A stretch of DNA of 64,000 nucleotides. Source: Methylobacterium pseudosasicola. GTDB lineage: Bacteria > Pseudomonadota > Alphaproteobacteria > Rhizobiales > Beijerinckiaceae. The notes beneath the pieces were generated by a model that saw nothing but the letters and a program-made list of their open reading frames with translations, ran no database searches and was not told the DNA's origin. The DNA lies in the NCBI RefSeq assembly GCF_900114535.1, contig NZ_FOTK01000006.1, positions 62,001-126,000 of the forward strand, written 5' to 3'. The translations under genes and the position numbers were made by a program. Positions 8,311 to 16,792 of the stretch are shown here, piece by piece (position 1 is the stretch's first letter; each line of letters opens with the position of its first letter).

Positions 8311-9267
8311 TCAGACGCCCTTGCGCGCCGCGACCCGGGCCTCGATCGCGTCCCAGACCGCCACCGACAGGTCGGGGCCGCCGAGCCGCTGGATCGCCCG
8401 GATGCCGGTGGGGGAGGTGACGTTGATCTCGGTCAGGTGACCGTCGATCACGTCGATCCCCACCAGGATCAGGCCGCGCCGGGCCAATTCCGGTCCGATC
8501 GTCGTGCAGATCTCGCGCTCGCGCTCGGTCAGCTCCGAGGCCGAGGCGGCGCCGCCCCGGACCATGTTCGAGCGGATGTCGTTGGCCGCCGGCACGCGGT
8601 TGACCGCGCCCATCGCCACGCCGTCGACCAGGATGATGCGCTTGTCGCCCTCGGTCACCCGGTCGAGGTAGCGCTGGATCACCCAGGCCTCCCGGAAGGT
8701 GGTGGCGAACAGGTCGAACATCGAGCCGAAATTCGGGTCCTTCTCGGTGACCTTGAACACCGCCGCGCCGCCATGCCCGTGCAGCGGCTTCATCGCCACG
8801 GTGCCGTGCTCCAGCCGGAACGCCTCGATCTCCGCCTTGTCGCGGCTGATCAGCGTCGGCGGCATCAGCTCGGGGAAGTCGAGCACGAACAGCTTCTCGG
8901 GCGCGTTGCGCACCTCGAAGGGGTCGTTGACCACCAGCGTCTCCGGATGGATCCGCTCCAGCATGTGGGTGGCCGTGATGTAGGCCATGTCGAAGGGCGG
9001 GTCCTGGCGCATCAGCACCACGTCCGCCTCGGCGAGGTCGATCCGCTCGGGCGGCGTGAGCGTGAAATGCGCGCCCTCGACGTCCTGGACCGTCAGCCCC
9101 TCGACCCGGGCGGTCACGCGCCGGCCCTGCATCGAGAGCCGGTCCGGCGTGTAATAGATGAGGCGATGCCCCCGCCGCTGGGCTTCCAGCAGCAGGGCGA
9201 AGGTGGTGTCCCCCGCGATCCGGATATTCTGGATCGGGTCCATCTGGACGGCGACGGTCAGGCCCAT
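8311..9267 (-). CDS. gshB: Glutathione synthase
   Basis: 318-aa ATP-grasp ligase that joins gamma-glutamylcysteine and glycine, the last step of glutathione synthesis. Recognisable GshB landmarks include [14 protein letters not shown] at the N-terminus, [34 protein letters not shown], the ATP-binding loop [13 protein letters not shown], and the metal-binding [10 protein letters not shown] near the end. The ATG at 9267 is preferred over an in-frame TTG one codon earlier because GAGGGG lies about 9 nt upstream. Glutathione also supports formaldehyde detoxification in many methylotrophs, which is general knowledge and not shown here. Confidence 0.96.
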   Translation of the reverse strand: MGLTVAVQMDPIQNIRIAGDTTFALLLEAQRRGHRLIYYTPDRLSMQGRRVTARVEGLTVQDVEGAHFTLTPPERIDLAEADVVLMRQDPPFDMAYITATHMLERIHPETLVVNDPFEVRNAPEKLFVLDFPELMPPTLISRDKAEIEAFRLEHGTVAMKPLHGHGGAAVFKVTEKDPNFGSMFDLFATTFREAWVIQRYLDRVTEGDKRIILVDGVAMGAVNRVPAANDIRSNMVRGGAASASELTEREREICTTIGPELARRGLILVGIDVIDGHLTEINVTSPTGIRAIQRLGGPDLSVAVWDAIEARVAARKGV

Positions 9268-9313
9268 CAAAAATGCCCCTCGCCAACGGCGCGTGTCGCG
9301 ACCGGACGCGTCC

Positions 9314-9607
9314 TCAATCGTCGGACAGCGACTTGCTGCCGGTGCGCTTGTCGTAGTCGCCGATCGCCGAGCGGCACTCGGGCGAGAGGCGCTTGCGGTT
9401 GCGCATCATGCACTTGTCGGCATCCTGGCTGTTCGGATCGACACCGGCGCAGAGCCGGAAATAGTCGTTCGCGCAGCCGAGTTGCAGACCCTGATCCTCG
9501 CGCTGGGCGTAGGCGGGGCCGGCGGCGAGCGTGACGAGGGCGAGGGCTGCAGCAGCGAGGCCGCGACGACGGTAGGCGTGCAGGGTGCGTTCCGGAACGA
9601 GTCGCAT
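9314..9607 (-). CDS. Small secreted cysteine-rich repeat protein
   Basis: 97 aa. A signal peptide (positive RRR, then [18 protein letters not shown], cleavage before QRED) precedes a roughly 45-residue domain with four cysteines: [16 protein letters not shown] ... [18 protein letters not shown]. This spacing and the LS..C end resemble the cysteine-rich (GLG1-type) repeat found once or several times in small proteobacterial exported proteins. Two disulfides in the periplasm are likely. The function is unknown. It lies upstream of gshB on the same strand, 46 bp away, and may share its transcript. Confidence 0.75.
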   Translation of the reverse strand: MRLVPERTLHAYRRRGLAAAALALVTLAAGPAYAQREDQGLQLGCANDYFRLCAGVDPNSQDADKCMMRNRKRLSPECRSAIGDYDKRTGSKSLSDD

Positions 9608-9793
9608 TCAGCGGTGTCCTCAAATCTCGATCGCGCGGAAATTCGATGCGGCGGTAGCCCGTCCGCTTGGGTCCGGCATATCGGTCGCGCAGGGCGGTAG
9701 GCAAGCGCCGCAGCTCCGCATGGGTTCCCAGCGCGGAACGCCGCGGTCACGCTCCGCCCCGGTGTGGCGCCAAGGCCGCAGAGAACCGACGCG

Positions 9794-9825
9794 AAAAAAG
9801 GCCCCGTCCGCGCTCGGACAGGGCC
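9794..9825 (-). terminator. Rho-independent terminator ending the sRNA candidate
   Basis: Leftward RNA: GGCCCUGUCCG stem, AGCG loop, CGGACGGGGCC stem, then U6. This is the clearest intrinsic terminator in the window. No protein-coding gene reads into it, which is itself an argument for a separate small transcript. Confidence 0.8.
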
Positions 9826-9865
9826 TCAGTCAAAGGGAGGAAACGCCCGCCATGGGCGAACACAG
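9794..9865 (-). ncRNA. Candidate trans-acting sRNA of the alpha-r8 (MmgR-like) type
   Basis: Read leftward, this stretch has three parts: a short hairpin CGCCC-AUGGC-GGGCG (9844-9858), a single-stranded anti-Shine-Dalgarno motif UUUCCUCCCUUU (9832-9843), and a GC-rich 11-bp terminator hairpin (9800-9825) followed by six U (9794-9799). The hairpin has a G-U wobble on the minus-strand RNA that would be an A-C mismatch on the plus strand, so transcription is leftward. The layout matches the alpha-r8 sRNAs, whose Sinorhizobium member MmgR limits polyhydroxybutyrate accumulation. The exact 5' end is a guess and no convincing promoter was recognised. Confidence 0.6.
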
Positions 9866-10009
9866 CGTCGCAATTCGCGCGCCACATACGCCGGATGGCC
9901 GGCAAGACTCCGTTAACCACGTCATGCTGAATGGTTTCTGTAGCCCTTGCCGACCCCCTCTGCAGGGCCCGGGCGCTGCCGCTCGAGCCGCCGACAGGAG
10001 CCGGAGATC

Positions 10010-10210
10010 ATGACCCCATTCACGCCGCGGGTGACGCGCGCGCTCCGACCGCCGATGCCCGCCAACGACGCGCGGCCGGACGCGTCCGCGCTCCTGATCC
10101 CGTTTCCCAGCGCCGAGGCACGCCGGACGCGCCGCCTGCCGCGCGCCGACGAGCAGCGCGGCGAAATCCTGTTCTTCCTCGGCGTGCGCTACGAGCGCCT
10201 CGCCTCCTGA
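10010..10210 (+). CDS. Small conserved-looking hypothetical protein
   Basis: 66 aa, starting MTPFTPRVTRALRPP at an ATG preceded by CAGGAG. The C-terminal half is basic then hydrophobic (RRLPRADEQRGEILFFLGVRYERLAS). There is no signal peptide or known domain. I do not recognise a family with certainty. It is followed after 43 bp by a lipoprotein gene on the same strand. Confidence 0.55.
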   Translation: MTPFTPRVTRALRPPMPANDARPDASALLIPFPSAEARRTRRLPRADEQRGEILFFLGVRYERLAS

Positions 10211-10253
10211 GCACGGCGACCGGCCCGGCCGCGCTGTTTCCGACGGTTTGATC

Positions 10254-11099
10254 ATGCCTGTCCCGGACCGCCCCCGGCCGACTATCCTGCCCGACGCCGG
10301 CAGGCGCACGACCCGCACCCGCAAGGCCACCTTGCTCCTCCCCGCCGGCGCGGCTCTGGCGCTGCTCGCCGCCTGCACCCAGAGTGGCGATTTCGGCCGG
10401 CCCCGGACCGGGGTCTGGAACGGCCTGATCGACACCACGGGCAGCTTCTCGGTGCGGGATCGCGGCCGCCTGATCCTCGATTCCGGTCTCACCGACGACG
10501 AGCAGGCCCTGCGCGACCGCGCCTGGCGGTTCGTGCAGCCGGCCAGCACCTTCTCGGCCTTCCAGGATGCCCTGCTGGGGCTGGCCAGCGCGCACGCCAC
10601 CCCGACCTGGCGATTCGACGAGGTCGGCGCCTATTACGACACGCTGATTGCCGAGCCGTCGCGCTCCCCCGTTTCGCGCTACCGCCAGCTCGCGGACGAC
10701 GCCACGGCCGATGCCCGGCTGATCCCGATCTTCACGGCGCTGGCGGCCCGGGTCATCGACGCGGATGCCGCACGGCTGCGCAGCCTGCCCTTCGCCAAGA
10801 CTCTCGACGACGCGGATATCCGTCTCGCCGCCCAGCATGTCGCCGAGAACCGGTGCCTGATCGCCTGGGTGCGGATCGAGACCGGCCTGCGGCTGGCGCG
10901 CTATCGCTACGCCCTGGAGCACCTCTTCGCCCAGGCGCCGGCGCCGGAATCGGTCTCGGCCGAGCGGTCCTTGGCCATGCTCGCCGCCCGCCGCAACCTG
11001 CTGGTCCCGCTGCTGCCGCCGGATGCCGCGGCGCGCTGCGGCCTCGAAGCCGCCATCGTGCCGGTCGCCGAGGCCCCGCCGCTCGTCGCGAAGAACTGA
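10254..11099 (+). CDS. Predicted lipoprotein of unknown function
   Basis: About 281 aa. A basic N-terminus (RRTTRTRKATLL) leads into a hydrophobic stretch and the lipobox LLAAC, so Cys is expected to be lipidated and the protein anchored in the envelope. The mature part is mostly helical (ERSLAMLAARRNLLVPLLPPD) with no domain I can name. ATG 10254 is used; an in-frame TTG two codons upstream is possible. It is convergent with the DUF1254 gene, with 4 bp between the stop codons. Confidence 0.75.
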   Translation: MPVPDRPRPTILPDAGRRTTRTRKATLLLPAGAALALLAACTQSGDFGRPRTGVWNGLIDTTGSFSVRDRGRLILDSGLTDDEQALRDRAWRFVQPASTFSAFQDALLGLASAHATPTWRFDEVGAYYDTLIAEPSRSPVSRYRQLADDATADARLIPIFTALAARVIDADAARLRSLPFAKTLDDADIRLAAQHVAENRCLIAWVRIETGLRLARYRYALEHLFAQAPAPESVSAERSLAMLAARRNLLVPLLPPDAAARCGLEAAIVPVAEAPPLVAKN

Positions 11100-11103
11100 G
11101 CCG

Positions 11104-11730
11104 CTACCGCCCCGCGGGCTTGGCCGTCGGGTCCTTGCCGTTTGTGTCATCCGCCGCCGAGTCGGTGGTGCAAGAGACAGCCTGGACCGCGGCGTTGGCG
11201 CCGGGCCGCTGGCTCGGCAGGCCGGCGATCACCCGGACGACCACGACGCCGCGCGTATCCGGCGCGACGATGCGCACGTCGCGGCTTGGGTCGTTCTCGT
11301 CGTCCTCGGCCAGCGCCTCGTCGTACTGGGCGCGGGTTAGGATCACGAGGTCGAGGGCGCCGCGCACCGCGGCCTGGTCGGTCACCGCGTAGAAGGCGCC
11401 GCGCCGGGCATGGGCGGCCAGCGACAGGGACAGCGGCCCGGTCCGGGCCGAGACGCGCATCGGCCCGTCGGCGAGGTCGTAGGCGCAGACGCCCACCGCC
11501 ACGGCCGGGTCCGGGATCGGCAGCCACGCCTCGGGCGGGGAGGGGTCGTCGCCGGTGGCGACCGTGTAGATCGGCTGCGGGTGGTCCAGGTTCTCGCTGG
11601 TCCCGGCGCGCGAGACGGCATCCTTCTCGGACAGGACCGGGATCGCCAGCACCGCTGCGATGTGCACGATCCCGGCGAGCACCAGGCCGATCAGCGTGGC
11701 GTAGACGAAGCGCAGGTTCACGAGGCGCAT
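11104..11730 (-). CDS. DUF1254 domain-containing membrane-anchored protein
   Basis: 208 aa. It starts [15 protein letters not shown] and has one N-terminal transmembrane segment (about 8-30, LIGLVLAGIVHIAAVLAIPVL), then a periplasmic DUF1254-type domain recognised by IPDPAVAVGVCAYDLADGPMRVSA and FYAVTDQAAVRG. Its start overlaps the end of the DUF1214 gene by 13 bp, so translation is probably coupled. The DUF1254/DUF1214 pair behind a class A PBP recurs in Rhizobiales, suggesting an envelope role, but no activity is known. Confidence 0.8.
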   Translation of the reverse strand: MRLVNLRFVYATLIGLVLAGIVHIAAVLAIPVLSEKDAVSRAGTSENLDHPQPIYTVATGDDPSPPEAWLPIPDPAVAVGVCAYDLADGPMRVSARTGPLSLSLAAHARRGAFYAVTDQAAVRGALDLVILTRAQYDEALAEDDENDPSRDVRIVAPDTRGVVVVRVIAGLPSQRPGANAAVQAVSCTTDSAADDTNGKDPTAKPAGR

Positions 11731-12422
11731 CCCAGGCGGGTGATGGCCGGCACCGAATCCCGATCGAGGGTTCCGACGCTGGCGGCGACCGGGGTGTCGT
11801 AGAGGCGAAGCGCCAGGCGCACCGGGCCGCTGTCCCGGGGGCTCGGCAGCCAGTTCCCGGGCTGGACCTCGGGGGCGAGCACCACCGTGAACCGTCCATC
11901 GGCCGCGCGCAGGATCTCCGTGGAGGTGAAGCCTTCGCGCACGGCCGGGCGGCCGGGATCGCGGGCGCCGCGGCCGGCGACCGTGAGGGTCCAGGCCCGG
12001 GCCGGGGGCGTGCCGCCGCCGATGCGGTAGGAGCAGGTGGCGTCGAGGGCCCGGCCCTGGTCGTCCACCGCCGCCGTCAGCAGCAGGCCCTCGCCCACCG
12101 CCAGGGGGATCTCGCCCCGGCGGGCGTTGACCGCCCGCGTATAGGGATCGGCATTGGCCGCCCCGGCCCGAGGCCAGGCGGTCCAGGCGCCGACCTGCAC
12201 GCCGCCGAACGGATAGCCGCCCCGCGTCGCCCAATCGGCGCTGGCGAGGCCGAGCACACCGCCGAGCGCCAGGGCGTAGACCGCGAGGCCCGCCACCGAG
12301 CTCTTGCGCCAGACACGGGCGAGGAAGCGGCCGGCGCCGCCGGGAGAGCGCGTCGTCGGCGCGGGTCGGGGTTCTTCGGCCGCGGCGCTGCGGCCGGGGC
12401 CTCCGGGGATCGCGAGCCTCAT
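11718..12422 (-). CDS. DUF1214 domain-containing membrane-anchored protein
   Basis: 234 aa from an ATG at 12422, 4 nt after the stop of the PBP gene. An N-terminal proline-rich tail (1-35) precedes a transmembrane segment ([25 protein letters not shown]). The DUF1214 domain follows, with [20 protein letters not shown] and the C-terminal [18 protein letters not shown]. The family is often paired with DUF1254. It sits in the middle of a three-gene operon: PBP1A, DUF1214, DUF1254. Confidence 0.8.
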   Translation of the reverse strand: MRLAIPGGPGRSAAAEEPRPAPTTRSPGGAGRFLARVWRKSSVAGLAVYALALGGVLGLASADWATRGGYPFGGVQVGAWTAWPRAGAANADPYTRAVNARRGEIPLAVGEGLLLTAAVDDQGRALDATCSYRIGGGTPPARAWTLTVAGRGARDPGRPAVREGFTSTEILRAADGRFTVVLAPEVQPGNWLPSPRDSGPVRLALRLYDTPVAASVGTLDRDSVPAITRLGCAS

Positions 12423-12426
12423 CGGA

Positions 12427-14727
12427 TCACCGCAGCTCGATGCGGCCGCCGACGGACCGGGCGCCCTCGGCGACCTCCCGCGGCTGGGCGGGGGGCGCCG
12501 CCGCCCGGTCGCCGGGCTTCCGCTCGGTCTTCTGGGTGGCCTTGTCGCCGCCGCCGGCATCCGGCCGCGCCTCCCCGGCCGGGGCGCGCTCGACGGTGCG
12601 GAACAGGCCGTTGAGGCCGCCGATCACCTCGAAGGAGCGGCGCGAGAGCTTGCCGTAGGCGCTGGCATTGGGGTCGATCGGGGCGGTGGGCCCGCCCGAC
12701 GCCTGCTGCTGGGCGGCGCGCGGATTGTCCTTCAGGCCCGGCAGGCCCTTGGTCTCGATGCCTTGGTGGGCCGGCTCCATCACGTCGTGCCAGAGCTGGG
12801 CCGGGAGCGAGCCGCCGGTGAGCTTGTTGGTCGAGGTGTGGTCGTCGTTCCCGAACCAGACCGCGCCGACATAATTGCCGGTGTAGCCGACAAACCAGGC
12901 ATCCCGGTAGGCATTGGTGGTGCCCGACTTGCCGGCGACCTTCACGCCTTCGAGCTGGGCGCGCTTGCCGGTGCCCTCCTCGACGACCTTGTTGAGCATG
13001 AAGTTCATGTCGGCGACCACCTGGGGCGACAGGACCCGATCCGGCGGCTCGTCGGCATGGCGGTAGATCACCTCGCCGGACGAGTTCTTCACCTCCATGG
13101 CCGCGTAGGGCTTGGCCTTGAAGCCGCCATTGGCGAACACCGCGTAGCCCGCCGCCTGGTCGATCACCGTCACCTCGTCGGAGCCGATCGGCATCGAGAC
13201 CGTGTCGATCAGGTTCGAGGTGATGCCCATCCGGTGGGCGGTCTCGATGATCTTGGCGCGGCCGGCCTTGGCGGCCCGGGCCTCGTGGCTGATGCCCATG
13301 GCCTTGCCGAGCGCGATCGAGATCTTGATCGGGATCGTGTTGATCGACTTCGCCACGGCGAGCCACATCGGCACCCGCCCGGAATAGGAGCGGCCGTAAT
13401 TCTGCGGGCACCAATTGCCGATGCAGACCGGGCTGTCGACCACAACGGTCTCGGGCTTGAACAGGCCCGAGGCGAGGGCGGCGGAATAGACGTAGGGCTT
13501 GAACGAGGAGCCGGGCTGGCGCAGCGCGTCGGTGGCGCGGTTGAACTGGCTCTCGCCGTAATCCGCGCCGCCGACCATGGCGCGCAAAGCCCCGTCCGGG
13601 TCGAGGATGACCATGGCGGCCTCGTCGACGTCGAAGGCGTCGCCGGACTTGCGCAGGATGTCGGCGACCACGTCGTCGGCCCGCTTCTGGATCGCGAGGT
13701 CGAGGGGCGTCTTCACGGTGAGCACCCGGTCGCTGCGGAGCTTGCCCGCATCGGCCATGGCCTTGATCTCGCCGAAGGCCCAATCGAGGTAGTAGTCGGC
13801 GGTGATGTCCCGGGTGCGGGTCACCGGCGTGGCCGGGTTGCGGAGCGCCGTCTGGATCTGGCCTTCGGTGACGAACCCGGCCTCGACCATGTTGTGCAGC
13901 ACGTCGGCCGCCCGGGCGCGGGCGGCGGGCAGGTTGACGTGGGGCGCGTATTTCGTCGGCGCCTTGAACAGGCCGGCCAGCATGGCGGCCTCGGCCAGGC
14001 TGATGTCCTTGAGCGGCTTGCCGAAATAGTAATCCGCCGCCGCCACGGCGCCGAAGGTGCCGCCGCCCATATAGGCCCGATCGAGATAGAGCTTCAGGAT
14101 CTCGTTCTTGGTGAGGTGGCTCTCCAGCCACAGGGCCAGGAACGCCTCGTTGATTTTTCTTTCGAGCGAGCGCTCGTTCGTCAAAAAGAGATTCTTGGCG
14201 AGCTGCTGGGTGATCGAGGATCCGCCCTGCGTGCCGCCGCCGCCGCGCGAATTGTTGACCAGCGCCCGCAGGGTGCCGATCGGGTCGATGCCCCAATGCT
14301 CGTAGAAGCGCCGGTCCTCGGTGGAGACCAGCGCCTTGATCATGATGTCGGGAAACTCGTCGAGCTTGAGCGAGTCGTCGTGCTTGATGCCGCGCCGGCC
14401 GACTTCCATGCCGTAGCGGTCGAGGAAGGTGACCGCGAGGTCCTGCTGCTTCAGCCAGTTGTCGCTGGTCAGCTGGAAGGCGGGCTGCGCGAAGGCGAGC
14501 AGCAGCACCGCGCCGCCGGCCCCGAGGGTGACGGCCTCGCTGGTCAGGTCGAGGGCGAAGCGCTTCCAGCCATGCACGGCGAACCGGCTCATGACGCGCT
14601 GGAAGCGCTCATAGGCCGCGCCGGTGGACCGGCCGCTGTCGTAGAGGCTGGCATTGACCCAGGCATCGAACGCCAGGGCGGCGCGCTCGATGCGGATCTT
14701 GATCTCGGTGAGCGTCGGCAGGCGCAC
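12427..14727 (-). CDS. Class A penicillin-binding protein (PBP1A family)
   Basis: 766-aa bifunctional peptidoglycan synthase. After a membrane anchor (about 66-88) comes a GT51 glycosyltransferase domain with the catalytic Glu in [15 protein letters not shown] and [15 protein letters not shown]. The transpeptidase domain has the nucleophile Ser in [12 protein letters not shown], the SIN triad in AKSINTIP and the KSGTTN box. The C-terminal tail is proline- and charge-rich and probably disordered. The start is GTG 14727; no ATG lies upstream in frame. First gene of an operon with DUF1214 and DUF1254 genes. A second class A enzyme, PbpC, is at 50.8 kb. Confidence 0.93.
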   Translation of the reverse strand: MRLPTLTEIKIRIERAALAFDAWVNASLYDSGRSTGAAYERFQRVMSRFAVHGWKRFALDLTSEAVTLGAGGAVLLLAFAQPAFQLTSDNWLKQQDLAVTFLDRYGMEVGRRGIKHDDSLKLDEFPDIMIKALVSTEDRRFYEHWGIDPIGTLRALVNNSRGGGGTQGGSSITQQLAKNLFLTNERSLERKINEAFLALWLESHLTKNEILKLYLDRAYMGGGTFGAVAAADYYFGKPLKDISLAEAAMLAGLFKAPTKYAPHVNLPAARARAADVLHNMVEAGFVTEGQIQTALRNPATPVTRTRDITADYYLDWAFGEIKAMADAGKLRSDRVLTVKTPLDLAIQKRADDVVADILRKSGDAFDVDEAAMVILDPDGALRAMVGGADYGESQFNRATDALRQPGSSFKPYVYSAALASGLFKPETVVVDSPVCIGNWCPQNYGRSYSGRVPMWLAVAKSINTIPIKISIALGKAMGISHEARAAKAGRAKIIETAHRMGITSNLIDTVSMPIGSDEVTVIDQAAGYAVFANGGFKAKPYAAMEVKNSSGEVIYRHADEPPDRVLSPQVVADMNFMLNKVVEEGTGKRAQLEGVKVAGKSGTTNAYRDAWFVGYTGNYVGAVWFGNDDHTSTNKLTGGSLPAQLWHDVMEPAHQGIETKGLPGLKDNPRAAQQQASGGPTAPIDPNASAYGKLSRRSFEVIGGLNGLFRTVERAPAGEARPDAGGGDKATQKTERKPGDRAAAPPAQPREVAEGARSVGGRIELR

Positions 14728-14967
14728 GATGTCGGACCCGGCTTGTCGAGCGCCTCTGCGGCGGATCTTGGCGGCGGAGGATCGAGCGCCCGCGCCGCGG
14801 GCCAGGATCCCGCGGCCGAGACACCGCGCGGCGTGCCCATCCTTAGCAGGATCCGGAACGGTGGGCGAGGCTCTGCGCAGTCTCGCGATTCGTCGCGGCC
14901 CGGCCCCGCTTGCCCCGGGGCCCCGGCTCGGGCAGAGACACGCTCTTCCCGATCGCGAGATTCACCG

Positions 14968-15459
14968 ATGTCCAAGCCCGAGGCGCTGCGCCGCGGGGTC
15001 GCCGAGCCGTTCTGGCGGACCAAGACCCTCGAAGCCATGACGCCGTCCGAGTGGGAAAGCCTCTGCGACGGGTGCGGCCGCTGCTGCCTGATCAAGCTCG
15101 AGGACGACGAGACCGGCGAGGTCCACCACACCGATATCGGCTGCACCCTGCTCGACGGGCTGACCTGCCGCTGCCGCGACTATGCCCGCCGCCAGAAGCG
15201 CGTGCCCGATTGCGTCCGCCTGACCCCGGAGGCGGTGCGCACGATCCCGTGGCTGCCGCCGACCTGCGCCTATCGCCTCGTCCGCGACGGCGAGCCACTC
15301 TATCCGTGGCACCCCCTGGTCTCGGGCCGGGCGTCCAGCGTGCACGAGGCCGGCATCTCCGTCCGCGGCCGGCTCTCCGGCAACGAGGAGGAGTTTTCCG
15401 ACGACGAGTTGCCGGACCGGATCGTGGCCTGGCCGGGTTCGGATCCGGACGCGCGCTGA
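14968..15459 (+). CDS. YcgN family cysteine cluster protein
   Basis: 163-aa protein of the UPF0260/YcgN family. The conserved cysteines are in CDGCGRCC (about 34-41), [15 protein letters not shown] and RVPDCVRL, a pattern expected to bind a metal or Fe-S cluster. [10 protein letters not shown] and [12 protein letters not shown] are family hallmarks. The biochemical role is unknown. It is transcribed divergently from the PBP1A operon; the 240-bp region between them shows no motif I recognise. It is convergent with nrsF, 3 bp apart. Confidence 0.88.
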   Translation: MSKPEALRRGVAEPFWRTKTLEAMTPSEWESLCDGCGRCCLIKLEDDETGEVHHTDIGCTLLDGLTCRCRDYARRQKRVPDCVRLTPEAVRTIPWLPPTCAYRLVRDGEPLYPWHPLVSGRASSVHEAGISVRGRLSGNEEEFSDDELPDRIVAWPGSDPDAR

Positions 15460-15462
15460 CGC

Positions 15463-16125
15463 TCAGCTCAGGTCCACGCGGCTGCCGAGGAGCCGCCCGC
15501 CCGCGAGGCCGTTGAGGCCGATCACCCCGAGCACCGCGACGGCGTGGATCAGCAGATCCGAGGCAGTGGCGTCGTGCGGGTGGAACGGCATCAGCAGCGC
15601 GGCGGCGGCGGCGGCGGCAGCCAGCCCGCCCAGGGCAGCCGTGAGATTCGGCCGCAGCGGGCAGGCCCGGCGCAGCATCACGACGATCAGCGCCGAGAGC
15701 GGCACCGAGACGCAGACCAGGAAGCTGAAGCAGCCGGCGACCTCCTGCGGATGCGCAAGGCCGGTGCCGGGGGCGATCCAGTCGCGCAGGCAGCCGAACC
15801 CGCTCGCCCCGATCCAGAGGGCCAAGGGCGGCAGCGGCAGCAGCGCCCAGGCCCGGGAGCGGCCGGGCACGCTGGTGGCGAAGGCGGCGAAAGCCGCGCA
15901 GGCCGCCGTCAGCACCGCGCCCAGCGCCGCCAGGGCGAGGTCCGGCACGCCCATGCGCAGCATGAAGCCGTTGGTGTCGATCCGGCTCGCCAGGACCAGC
16001 CCGATGAGCAGGGCCGCGCCGAGCCACAGGGCGGCTCGGAGAGCGGGCGCATGCAGCGGCCGGACCGGCTCCAGGCTTCCGGCGAGATCCTCGACGAGCC
16101 GCTCGTGGCGGGCGAGATCGGCCAT
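15463..16125 (-). CDS. nrsF: NrsF-type (DUF1109) membrane anti-sigma factor
   Basis: 220 aa with six predicted transmembrane helices (between about residues 28 and 210) and a short cytoplasmic N-terminus. This is the architecture of DUF1109/NrsF proteins, which hold a partner ECF sigma factor at the membrane and release it under metal stress in Caulobacter. Several cysteines lie in or near the helices (FGCLRDW, AGCFSFLVCV, RRACPL) and could be sensors. Its ATG overlaps the sigma gene stop by one base (TGATG), so expression is coupled. Confidence 0.85.
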   Translation of the reverse strand: MADLARHERLVEDLAGSLEPVRPLHAPALRAALWLGAALLIGLVLASRIDTNGFMLRMGVPDLALAALGAVLTAACAAFAAFATSVPGRSRAWALLPLPPLALWIGASGFGCLRDWIAPGTGLAHPQEVAGCFSFLVCVSVPLSALIVVMLRRACPLRPNLTAALGGLAAAAAAAALLMPFHPHDATASDLLIHAVAVLGVIGLNGLAGGRLLGSRVDLS

Positions 16126-16682
16126 CAGCGCCGCTCCTGCATCAGGTTGGCGCGCAGGGCCTTGAGGGCCCGGTGCAAATTGACTTTGAGCGCGCCCTTG
16201 CTGCGCCCGGTGAGGGCCGCAGTCTCGTCCAGCGACAGCTCGCGCAGGCCGAGATGCTCCACCGCCTGCCGCTGACCGTCCGGCAGGGACGCGACCGCGC
16301 GGGCCAGCGCCGCGGCCCGGTCGCGCGCCTCCAGCCCCTGGCCGGGCTCGGGACCGGGATCGGCTTCGGCCTCGTAGGCGAGGGGATCGTGGACCTCCCG
16401 GGGCCGGCGGCCGGACCGGCGCAGGCGGTCAATCGCCCGGCGCTGGGTGATGGCCCGCAGCCACGGCAGGAACGGCCGCGCCGGATCGTAGCTGGCGCGC
16501 GCCCGATGCACGGTCATCAGCGTGTCCTGCACGACGTCGTCCACCGCCTCGCCGCGCACGCCCTGCGCCCGGGCGATCGCCGAGACGAGAGGCAGGCACG
16601 CCTTCAGCAGGGCCCGATACGCGGCCGCGTCACCGTCCTGCGCCGCCGCCATCAGAGCGGCCAGTTCCCCTTCGAGCGCCAT
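16125..16682 (-). CDS. ECF-family RNA polymerase sigma factor paired with NrsF
   Basis: 185-aa sigma-70 family protein. Region 2 is visible as AVDDVVQDTLMTVHRARASYDPARPFLPWLRAITQRRAIDRLRR, and region 4 as LGLRELSLDETAALTGRSKGALKVNLHRALKALR. ATG 16682 (MALEGELAAL) was chosen because GGTGGAG lies just upstream. A longer in-frame version from 16796 would overlap the DUF1223 stop, but its added 38 residues do not look sigma-like. The gene order DUF1223, sigma, nrsF implies sequestration by NrsF and perhaps self-activation. Confidence 0.88.
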   Translation of the reverse strand: MALEGELAALMAAAQDGDAAAYRALLKACLPLVSAIARAQGVRGEAVDDVVQDTLMTVHRARASYDPARPFLPWLRAITQRRAIDRLRRSGRRPREVHDPLAYEAEADPGPEPGQGLEARDRAAALARAVASLPDGQRQAVEHLGLRELSLDETAALTGRSKGALKVNLHRALKALRANLMQERR

Positions 16683-16792
16683 CCGGGCTCCACCGCCGAT
16701 CCGTTCTCCGGCCTGTCTCGAGTCTAGCGCGGGGTTGGAGTCCGACGCCAGCGCCCATCCGCCCCCGGCGACGCAGCCCGGCATGGCCAGCA

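Noticed and set aside
9852..10013. A rightward 53-codon frame behind a good-looking GGGAGGAAACG ribosome-binding site, ending in ATGA overlap with the small gene at 10010
   Set aside because: The same bases form the anti-Shine-Dalgarno and hairpin of the leftward sRNA candidate, its terminator polarity is leftward, and the translated product has no protein-like character. It remains a competing reading.
12304..14967. A very long rightward open frame (over 880 codons) antisense to the PBP1A operon
   Set aside because: Its sequence is low-complexity Gly/Ala/Asp/Arg/His typical of the complement of a GC-rich gene, while the opposite strand encodes a complete penicillin-binding protein. The frame only becomes meaningful at 14968, where the YcgN gene begins.
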